DNA from: Phycisphaerales bacterium UBA3190
GTDB taxonomy: Bacteria; Planctomycetota; Phycisphaerae; Phycisphaerales; UBA1924
Assembly: GCA_002364005.1 (NCBI GenBank)
Contig: DEXG01000025.1
Coordinates: forward strand, 1-16,929
Direction: 5' to 3'
Length of the DNA: 16,929 nucleotides
Each line of letters opens with the position of its first letter. Positions within the stretch are counted from its first letter, which is position 1. The notes below the pieces were generated by a model. It was not told the origin of the DNA, did no database searches, and was given only the letters and a program-made list of their open reading frames with translations. Below, piece after piece: positions 6,472 through 12,612 of this stretch. A program made the translations under genes and the position numbers.

Positions 6472-8103
6472 TTAGACCTTGGCCTTGAGCCAGCCGCCCT
6501 GGAAGAAGCGGATGGAGAAGACGACGCCGCGGAGGAACATCTCGGAGCAGAGGGCGATCCAGAGTGCGGAGAGTCCGGGTGCGACGCCGAACCATTGTTC
6601 GAAGAGGCGGGGGTTGGTGATGATGCCGCCGCCCATGAACTCGGGGATGGGGATGTCGACGCCCGAGACGAGGTAGGCCAGCGGGAGGCGCATGCCGTAG
6701 GTCGCGAACCATGTGAGTCCCATGACCCATTTGACATCGCCGGCACCGCGCATTGCTGAGCGGAAGACGATGCCGATGGCGAATGGGATCTGGACGATGC
6801 CGCAGGTGATGAGCAGGGGGGGGACGAGTTCCATGTGCTCTGGTTGTGCGGACATGGCGTTGGTGATGGCTTTGGCGAAGACGATGAAGCCGATGCCCAG
6901 TGCGCCCATGATGACCGATGCGATGATGGTGCATCGGAAGACGGCTTTTTTGGCCAAGTCTGGGCGGCCCATGCCCAGGTATTGGCCGGCGAGGGTTGCG
7001 GCGGCGATGCCCATGCCGAATCCGGGCATGAAGCTGAATGCTTCGATTCGGATGCCGATGATGTGGGCGCCGAGGAGGCCCTCGCTGTTGATCTGGAGCG
7101 CGAGGAGGCCGACGAAAGTGATGATGAAGAAGTTGCCCATCCACATGCCGAAGGTTTCGATGAAGTTGGGGATGGCGAGGCGGACGAAGCGGTAGATGGT
7201 GATGGTGTGTGGCTTGAGGTTGCGTGCTTTGAGTCGGATGGACCACTTGCCTGAGAGGGCGAATGAGAGGATGACGCCTGCGCCGAAGATGTCGCCGACG
7301 ACGGTGCCCAGGGCGATGCCGCGTACGCCCCAGTCGATGCCGAGCGGGCTGGTGAGGCCGAAGACGGTGGCCCCGGAGATGCCCCAGCTGACGAGGATGT
7401 TGATCGCGTTTCGCACGATCATGGCGATGAGCGGGGACATGGAATCGCCCGCGCCTCGTGAGCAGGCGATCAGCGCGAAGAGCAGGGAAGCGAAGGGGGT
7501 TCCGAGCGCGATGATGCGCATGTACTCGATGAAGTACCCCCCTGCCGCATCGCTCATGTTGAGGAGGGTGACGATCGCTGGTGCGAGGAACCAGACGACG
7601 ATGCCGATGGCTGAGCCGCAGATCAGGCCGAGGGTTGTGGCCTGCCCGAGCATGACATTGGCGACGCCGAGGCGTCCCTTGCCGACGGATCGTGAGATGA
7701 GTGCGGTGGCGCCGACGCCGATGGCCATGATGACGAGGCCGATGAACCACATGATGTAGCTTGCACCGCCGATGGCGTCGGTTGCGGCGACGCCGTCTTC
7801 GAGTGAGGCGCTGAGCTTGGTGTCGGTGAGGCCGACGAGTGAGTTGAGGAATGATTCGAGGACCACGGGCCATGCGAGGACGACGATGGCCGCGCCCATG
7901 GAGAGGCCTTTGAGGCGTCCGGAGCGGAAGCGTCCGTCATCGGTGACGGGTACTTTGATGCCGGTGTCCGGGAAGCCGCCGGTTGTTGTGACGGTCATTG
8001 GCTGGCCGACGAGTTCTTCGAGGTCATCCTCGTGGATGGGTGTGTCGATATCGTCGTGCGCAGGGACACAACTTGCATCATGCTCATCGCGTCGGTCGGT
8101 CAT
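6472..8103 (-). CDS. MATE family efflux transporter
   Basis: An inner-membrane exporter that uses a sodium or proton gradient to expel drugs or metabolites; the substrate cannot be read from sequence. It has 543 residues, longer than the usual 440-480, because residues 1-60 form an acidic soluble extension. Membrane segments start at about 69. The family signature is seen in LAWPVVLESFLNSLVGLTD (residues 76-94, with Asp94) and is echoed in the second half (LAIPNFIETFG), as expected for the two-bundle fold. GMGIAAATLAGQYLG and CSRGAGD / MRGAGD are further conserved pieces. A weak GGAG precedes the ATG at 8103. The 220-base gap beyond the start shows no gene; TTGCCG and TAGACT (about 8150-8180, minus) are a possible promoter. 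Confidence 0.9.
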   Translation of the reverse strand: MTDRRDEHDASCVPAHDDIDTPIHEDDLEELVGQPMTVTTTGGFPDTGIKVPVTDDGRFRSGRLKGLSMGAAIVVLAWPVVLESFLNSLVGLTDTKLSASLEDGVAATDAIGGASYIMWFIGLVIMAIGVGATALISRSVGKGRLGVANVMLGQATTLGLICGSAIGIVVWFLAPAIVTLLNMSDAAGGYFIEYMRIIALGTPFASLLFALIACSRGAGDSMSPLIAMIVRNAINILVSWGISGATVFGLTSPLGIDWGVRGIALGTVVGDIFGAGVILSFALSGKWSIRLKARNLKPHTITIYRFVRLAIPNFIETFGMWMGNFFIITFVGLLALQINSEGLLGAHIIGIRIEAFSFMPGFGMGIAAATLAGQYLGMGRPDLAKKAVFRCTIIASVIMGALGIGFIVFAKAITNAMSAQPEHMELVPPLLITCGIVQIPFAIGIVFRSAMRGAGDVKWVMGLTWFATYGMRLPLAYLVSGVDIPIPEFMGGGIITNPRLFEQWFGVAPGLSALWIALCSEMFLRGVVFSIRFFQGGWLKAKV

Positions 8104-8326
8104 GGTGGTGCACGCTCCGGTTGCCGCCGGTCCTCTTTCGGGGCAATATTGAGTCTAGCCGTAGGAGCATCAACGGCAATGGCATAATGAACGGGGTCGT
8201 CGATATCGGGTTATTCCCCCAAACGGACTTCGCGGCGTATGGGATCCTGGATGCGGCGGGTCTTTGCATAGGCCAACTTTACAGAACATACATTATCGGA
8301 CTTAAGGGGTTGTGGCTGGGATTGGC

Positions 8327-9229
8327 TTACGGGGTCAGGAGAGGGGCGTGGACGAGGATGCTCTGGGGGCTCATGGTGAAGTTGAGGGTGGAATCGGGAG
8401 GGAGGATACTGGGGACATGGTTTGGCTTCTCGCCATCGATCTGCACGCATGAGGGGGTTGTGGCGGAGATGGTGATGTGTTTGGCACAGGCGGTGGTTGC
8501 TGCGGGGAGTCTTGCGAGCATGGCGAGGTATCGCATGGCGCTGGTGATTGAGGTGGTGCCTGGGATGTGGGCGATGTCGAGTGTGGCGTCGTCCCATCGA
8601 GCTTTGGCGCACGGGTTGAAGTGGCCGCCGTAGTTTGGCATGTTGGCGATGACGAGGATGCCGGGCCTGCTGAGTTTGGGTGCGGGCTGGTTGTCGAGTT
8701 GGACCTGGGCGTGGGCGAATCGCGGGTTGAAGATTTCGCGGAGGGTGGGTCTGATGTAGGCGCGGTAGCCGCCGAGCTTTCGTGACTCTTCGAGTCTGTG
8801 GATGACGGATGCGTCCATGCCCAGGGAGGCCATGATGAGGAATGGGTGTCCGTTGCAGAGGGGGAGATCGACTCGGACGGGCGGGGTGTCGCGTTCGAGG
8901 AGCTCGACGAGTCGGGCGGGTTTGGAGGGCATTTTGAAGGCGTGGCTGATGAGGTTGGCCGTTCCTGTGCCGCAGTGATAGAAGGGGGGCTTGGGGTTGT
9001 CTGGGGTTTGGGCGAGCTGAGGGAGCAGGTGGTGGACGGTGCCGTCGCCGCCGACGATGACGAGTCGGTCGCAGTCGGCGATGGTTTCATCGGTTACCCC
9101 CCCTGCTGCGTGGATGTCGTGCGCGGCGACCTGGTGGCCTCGTGCTTGTGCGATGCGGGTGATGGCTTCGCTGAGTCGGAGGGCTTTGCCGCGTCCGGAT
9201 CTTGGGTTGTAGGTGATGGAGATCCGCAT
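8327..9229 (-). CDS. Diacylglycerol kinase family lipid kinase
   Basis: A 300-residue ATP-dependent lipid kinase of the diacylglycerol kinase catalytic (YegS/DgkB/LCB5) group, probably soluble or peripheral at the membrane; the lipid substrate is unknown. Visible motifs: NPRSGRGKA (8-16), the nucleotide loop VGGDGTVHH (59-67), GTGTAN (87-92, a variant of the usual GTGND/GTAN), MDAS (138-141), the YGGHFNP block followed by the acidic DDATLD (213-218), and the late QIDGE (263-267). Length and motif order fit full-length members. It points away from map, with 80 bases between the two starts. Transcription toward the MATE gene is possible, but the gap is over 200 bases, so they may be separate units. 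Confidence 0.9.
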   Translation of the reverse strand: MRISITYNPRSGRGKALRLSEAITRIAQARGHQVAAHDIHAAGGVTDETIADCDRLVIVGGDGTVHHLLPQLAQTPDNPKPPFYHCGTGTANLISHAFKMPSKPARLVELLERDTPPVRVDLPLCNGHPFLIMASLGMDASVIHRLEESRKLGGYRAYIRPTLREIFNPRFAHAQVQLDNQPAPKLSRPGILVIANMPNYGGHFNPCAKARWDDATLDIAHIPGTTSITSAMRYLAMLARLPAATTACAKHITISATTPSCVQIDGEKPNHVPSILPPDSTLNFTMSPQSILVHAPLLTP

Positions 9230-9277
9230 GTGTGTTGACTGTATCGGGGATCGTGTTCGGTGGCGTTGAAAGCCCAG

Positions 9278-9294
9278 CCCCCCTACCGGGCGTG
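9278..9294 (+). repeat. C-rich 17-base motif upstream of map
   Basis: CCCCCCTACCGGGCGTG stands 15 bases before the map start and recurs with 15 of 17 matches at 10132-10148, 5 bases before the trpA start. It overlaps the likely map promoter. It may be a shared control site or simply a duplicated leader. Confidence 0.4.
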
Positions 9295-9301
9295 CTATGA
9301 T
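9293..9301 (+). promoter_or_regulatory. Extended -10 promoter of map
   Basis: TGCTATGAT has the TGn extension and a 5-of-6 match to TATAAT. Its end lies 8 bases before the map ATG, so transcription would start at or next to the start codon. No Shine-Dalgarno sequence is present, fitting a leaderless message. No good -35 is seen. Confidence 0.45.
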
Positions 9302-9309
9302 GCGATCTC

Positions 9310-10131
9310 ATGCCTACAGCCGTAAAATCCCATGCCGATGTCGATGCAGCGTATACCGCGGCCCAGAAGGTGGTTGAGACACACCACCGGATTGCCGCGT
9401 TTCTTCATGAGGGCTTGACGCTTGCCCAGATCGATCGTTTCGTGTTCGAGACGCTCGAGTCGTTGGGTTGTAAGTCCTGCTTTTTCAAGTACAAGACGGG
9501 GGGGCTGCCGCCGTTCCCGTCGCAGGCGTGCCTGAGCGTGAACGACTGTGTCGTGCATGGCACGGCTGCGTACATGCTTGAGCCGCTGAAGAAGGGTGAT
9601 GTGCTGAAGATTGATATTGGTGTCAGGCACAAGGGCTGGATGGGCGACGCGGCATGGACCTATGTGTTTGGTGAGATGACGCCCGAGGTCAAGAAGCTGA
9701 CCGATTCGGGTAAGGAATCGCTGGCCAAGGGTATTGAGGAGCTGCGGCCGGGCAATACCTGGATGGACTGGGCTCGCACGGTGCAGCGGGTTGTGGAAGA
9801 GGAGTATGGTTTCCATCTGATTCGTGGGCTTGGCGGTCACGGGTATGGGAAGAAGCTGCACTCGCCGCCGTGGATCTCGAATGTGGTGCCTTCGCACCCG
9901 AACGAGTGGCCCGACGGGATGAAGACGATTGAGCCGGGGGCGTTGGTGGCGGTTGAGCCGATGATCGGCGTGGGCACGGGCGATATTTCGCAGGGTCACA
10001 AGCAGTGGCCGATTTTCACGGCGGACCACTCGAACTCGGTGCACTATGAGCACGATGTGCTGGTGACATCGGACGGGCCTCGTATCCTGACGGATGGTCT
10101 GCAGGATGTGCAGGATGTGATTACGCGATAA
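9310..10131 (+). CDS. map: Methionine aminopeptidase, type I
   Basis: Removes the initiator methionine from new proteins in the cytosol, using a two-metal centre. It has 273 residues, close to the family norm of about 260. The pita-bread fold ligands are all visible: Asp102 (IDIGV), Asp113 (GDAAWT), His177 (GGHGYG), Glu216 (VAVEPMIG) and Glu247 (HYEHDV), with substrate-binding His83 (VVHG) and His184. There is no N-terminal zinc-finger or SH3-like extension. The start at 9310 agrees with the family N-terminus. The likely promoter is so close that the message may have no leader. trpA follows after 22 bases, so the two are probably co-transcribed. Confidence 0.95.
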   Translation: MPTAVKSHADVDAAYTAAQKVVETHHRIAAFLHEGLTLAQIDRFVFETLESLGCKSCFFKYKTGGLPPFPSQACLSVNDCVVHGTAAYMLEPLKKGDVLKIDIGVRHKGWMGDAAWTYVFGEMTPEVKKLTDSGKESLAKGIEELRPGNTWMDWARTVQRVVEEEYGFHLIRGLGGHGYGKKLHSPPWISNVVPSHPNEWPDGMKTIEPGALVAVEPMIGVGTGDISQGHKQWPIFTADHSNSVHYEHDVLVTSDGPRILTDGLQDVQDVITR

Positions 10132-10148
10132 CCCCCCTACCGAGTGTG
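10132..10148 (+). repeat. C-rich 17-base motif upstream of trpA
   Basis: CCCCCCTACCGAGTGTG fills most of the 22-base gap between map and trpA and matches the motif at 9278-9294 at 15 of 17 positions. It takes the place where a Shine-Dalgarno sequence would normally be; none is visible for trpA. Confidence 0.4.
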
Positions 10149-10153
10149 TGCCC

Positions 10154-10966
10154 ATGAATCGAATCAATAAAGCTTTTGCTGAGTCGAAGGATCGTGGCCA
10201 GGGGGCGTTGCTGCCGTTTGTGTGTGGTGGCTCGCCTGAGCTTGATTCGCTGACCAAGTTGTTGCCGGCGCTTGAATCTGCTGGCGCGAGCGTGGTCGAG
10301 ATTGGGTTCCCGTACAGCGATCCGATTGCTGATGGGCCGACGATTGCGGCTGCGATGCATGTGGCGCTTGAGCAGGGGATCACGCCGACGATGATCTTCG
10401 ATCAGGTGCGTGCAGTGCGTGACGAGCTTGAGATGGGGCTCGTGGCGATGGTGAGCGTGTCGATTGTGACGGCGATGGGCGGGCCCGAGTCGTTCGTGTC
10501 GCGTGCGGTTGAGGCGGGGTTTGATGGGTTCATCTTCCCTGATCTTTCTTTTGAGGCATCCGGGGCGTATCGCGAGGCGTGCAAGAAGCACGGTGCGACG
10601 ATGACCATGCTGATCTCCCCCACTTCTCCGACGGAGCGGGCGATTGAGATCGCGAATGCCTCGACGGGGTTTGCGTATCTGCTGGCGCGGTCGGGTGTGA
10701 CGGGTGAGCGGAATGACATCCCTGATATCGGTGATCGGGTGCGGGCCATTCGCTCCAAGAGCAAGACGCCGATCGCGTGTGGGTTTGGGATCTCGAACGC
10801 GGACCAGGTGTCTGCGGTGGTGAAGCACGCCGACGGTGCGATCGTGGGCAGTGCTTTGGTGCGATCGCTGATCGAGGCGCAGCAGTCTGGGCGTGATTAT
10901 GTCCAGGAGGCGGAGCACTTCGTGCACGAGTTGGCGATGGGTTTGATCTCGATGGATCACCTGTAA
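10154..10966 (+). CDS. trpA: Tryptophan synthase alpha subunit
   Basis: Cleaves indole-3-glycerol phosphate to indole and glyceraldehyde 3-phosphate; indole passes to the beta subunit. It has 270 residues and the TIM-barrel order of the family. From the ATG at 10154 the catalytic residues fall at Glu49 (VVEIGFPYSDP) and Asp60 (IADGP), exactly the textbook numbering, so I choose this start over a GTG two codons earlier. The phosphate-binding and loop-6 region (LARSGVTG) and ACGFGIS and DGAIVGSALV blocks are present. The early segment reads FVCGGSP where many homologues have a threonine and Asp (T.GDP), a mild variant. No trpB lies next to it in this window; it follows map instead. Confidence 0.95.
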   Translation: MNRINKAFAESKDRGQGALLPFVCGGSPELDSLTKLLPALESAGASVVEIGFPYSDPIADGPTIAAAMHVALEQGITPTMIFDQVRAVRDELEMGLVAMVSVSIVTAMGGPESFVSRAVEAGFDGFIFPDLSFEASGAYREACKKHGATMTMLISPTSPTERAIEIANASTGFAYLLARSGVTGERNDIPDIGDRVRAIRSKSKTPIACGFGISNADQVSAVVKHADGAIVGSALVRSLIEAQQSGRDYVQEAEHFVHELAMGLISMDHL

Positions 10967-11018
10967 GCACGCGGGCGGTGTGGAATCCGGATAGAATGTG
11001 GTCGTGGCGAAAGCCAGT

Positions 11019-11091
11019 GGCCCCGTAGCTCAGCGGTTAGAGCGCGCGACTCATAATCGCTTGGTCCCCGGTTCGAATCCGGGCGGGGCTA
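11019..11091 (+). tRNA. tRNA with anticodon CAT, probably tRNA-Ile2
   Basis: A complete 73-base cloverleaf. Acceptor GGCCCCG pairs with CGGGGCT (one G-T at 1-72), D stem GCTC/GAGC, anticodon loop CTCATAA, T stem CCCGG/CCGGG with TTCGAAT, discriminator A; CCA is not encoded. CAT can be initiator Met, elongator Met or Ile2 (in which C34 becomes lysidine to read AUA). The D and anticodon arms (TTAGAGC, GCGACTCATAATCGCTTGG) closely resemble the E. coli Ile2 tRNA as I remember it, so Ile2 is preferred. The first anticodon-stem pair is a C-T mismatch. TAGAAT (10992-10997) may be its -10 box. It converges on the malic enzyme gene. Confidence 0.85.
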
Positions 11092-11117
11092 TTTTCGTGC
11101 GCGGTTTGAGTACGCAG

Positions 11118-12329
11118 TCAGACCGTTGCGACGCGGCTGAGGCCGGACTCGATCGCGGCTTGCTCGACGGCTTTGGCGACGAGGGGGGCGATGGAGTGGT
11201 CGAGTGGGTCGGGGAGGATCTGGTCGGGGCTGGGGTTTTGCACGGCGTTGGCCAGGGCGTGGACTGCGGCGAGTTTCATGCGGCCGTTGATTCGGGTGGC
11301 GCGGGCGTCGATGGCACCGCGGAAGATGCCGGGGAATGCGAGGACATTGTTGACCTGGTTGGGGAAGTCGCTGCGTCCGGTGCCGATGACCGCGGCGCCG
11401 CCTTTGCGGGCCTCGTCGGGTGTGATCTCGGGGATGGGGTTGGCCATGGCGAGGATGATGGCGTCGTTGTTCATGCGGCGGACATCGTCGGCGCAGAGCA
11501 GGTTGCCGACGCTGACACCGATGAAGACATCGGCGTCTTTGATTGCGTCGTGGACGGTGCCGCTGATCCCGGGGCGGTTGGTGAATGCGAGGAGTGCTTT
11601 CTTTTCGTCGTTGAGGTCGGTGCGGTCGGGGCCGATGATGCCCTTGGAGTCGCACATGATGACTTCCTTGACGCTGACGCAGACATCGGACTCGTGGTCG
11701 ACGCATCGGAGGAGCTTGGCGATGGCGGTGCCTGCTGCGCCGGCGCCGTTGATGACGACGCGGGCGTCGGTGAACTCCTTGCCGACGACGCGCATGGCGT
11801 TGATCATGGCGGCGAGGAGGACGATGGCGGTGCCGTGCTGGTCGTCGTGCATGACGGGGATGCCGATGTCCTGGAGGGCATCTTCGACGGCGAAGCAGCG
11901 TGGGGCGGCGATGTCTTCGAGGTTGATGCCGGAGTAGCTGGGGGCGATGGCCTTGGCGATCTCGATGAGTTGCTGGGTGCCGGCGTCGCCCTCGGGGACC
12001 TGGACACAGAGCGGGATGGCGTCGATGTTGGCGAAGGCCTTGAAGAGGCAGGCTTTGCCTTCCATGACGGGCATAGCGGCGGCGGGCCCGATGTTGCCCA
12101 GGCCGAGGACTGCGGTGCCGTCGGTGAGGACGCAGACGCTGTTGCCGCGCATGGTGAGATCGAAGCTTTCGTTCACATCGGCGTGGATGCGTTCGCATGG
12201 GCGCGCGACACCGGGGGTGTAGGCGCGGGAGAGGTCTTCGCGTGTGTCGAGCGGGACCTTGCTTTTGATCTCGATCTTGCCCTGGTGTTGGCGATGGAGT
12301 TCGACTGATTGCTCGTACGCATCGCTCAT
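11118..12329 (-). CDS. maeB: NAD(P)-dependent malic enzyme, short form
   Basis: Oxidatively decarboxylates malate to pyruvate, giving CO2 and NAD(P)H. It has 403 residues, matching short bacterial enzymes without the phosphotransacetylase-like domain of long MaeB. Visible: catalytic Tyr37 in AYTPGVA, the block GLGNIGPAAAMPVMEGKA with Lys92 as the likely base, metal ligands in NLEDIAAP (Glu138, Asp139) and HDDQHGTA (Asp163), the Rossmann loop NGAGAAG (194-200), and TGRSDFPNQVNN near residues 317-328. AAAGGG is a plausible ribosome site before the ATG at 12329. It converges on the tRNA gene with 26 bases between. A long open frame on the other strand is a shadow. Confidence 0.94.
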   Translation of the reverse strand: MSDAYEQSVELHRQHQGKIEIKSKVPLDTREDLSRAYTPGVARPCERIHADVNESFDLTMRGNSVCVLTDGTAVLGLGNIGPAAAMPVMEGKACLFKAFANIDAIPLCVQVPEGDAGTQQLIEIAKAIAPSYSGINLEDIAAPRCFAVEDALQDIGIPVMHDDQHGTAIVLLAAMINAMRVVGKEFTDARVVINGAGAAGTAIAKLLRCVDHESDVCVSVKEVIMCDSKGIIGPDRTDLNDEKKALLAFTNRPGISGTVHDAIKDADVFIGVSVGNLLCADDVRRMNNDAIILAMANPIPEITPDEARKGGAAVIGTGRSDFPNQVNNVLAFPGIFRGAIDARATRINGRMKLAAVHALANAVQNPSPDQILPDPLDHSIAPLVAKAVEQAAIESGLSRVATV

Positions 12330-12612
12330 GGCGTGCCCTTTCGTGGTGCATGTTCCGTGAAGTTTAGGCCAACTTGTTTGTGAATCACACGCACATGGAG
12401 CGGGATCCAGCGGGCGTTTCGCATGATCGAGATGTGTGGCATGTGCTTGGAATCTTGGCTTTATCGTTCAGAGAACGCTGTCGCATCTTCCTGCTCCAGT
12501 TCGTTCTTTTTCATTGTGAGAATTCGGGTGAAAACCGGCATGAATATGTTATGCTCGTGCTGAATATTTTTGTTCACGCCAGCTTCGGCGGGGGACGCTG
12601 CCGGAGTATCTG
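12330..12612. other. Divergent intergenic region, malic enzyme / dockerin protein
   Basis: Promoters for both genes must lie here. TAAACT (about 12362-12367, minus) is a candidate -10 for the malic enzyme. TATGTT / TATGCT (12545-12555, plus) are candidates for the dockerin protein, without a convincing -35. The stretch 12570-12600 can form short GC hairpins (CGCC...GGCG). I see no gene; the short open frames have no family character. Confidence 0.4.

Noticed and set aside
6413..7873. 486-residue frame on the minus strand within the MATE gene
   Set aside because: His/Arg/Pro-rich shadow; the MATE frame has the membrane segments and family motifs.
7998..8633. Plus-strand frame crossing the gap between the MATE and lipid kinase genes
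   Set aside because: It mostly mirrors the two minus-strand genes and the part in the gap shows no family character or ribosome site.
9268..9280. GAAAGCCCAGCCC shared by the upstream regions of map and top6A (3320-3332, minus)
   Set aside because: A 13-base identity is expected a few times by chance between all positions of a window this size, and spacing to the starts differs.
10998..12308. 436-residue open frame on the plus strand opposite the malic enzyme
   Set aside because: Its product is almost entirely Gly, Asp, Val, Ala and Glu. This is the mirror of GC-rich codons in the well-supported malic enzyme, and its 5' part covers the tRNA.
12570..12612. Possible cyclic-di-GMP (GEMM) type riboswitch in the dockerin gene leader
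   Set aside because: GGGACGC and a GC hairpin are reminiscent, but the conserved GGGCAAACC part and the full two-helix layout are missing.
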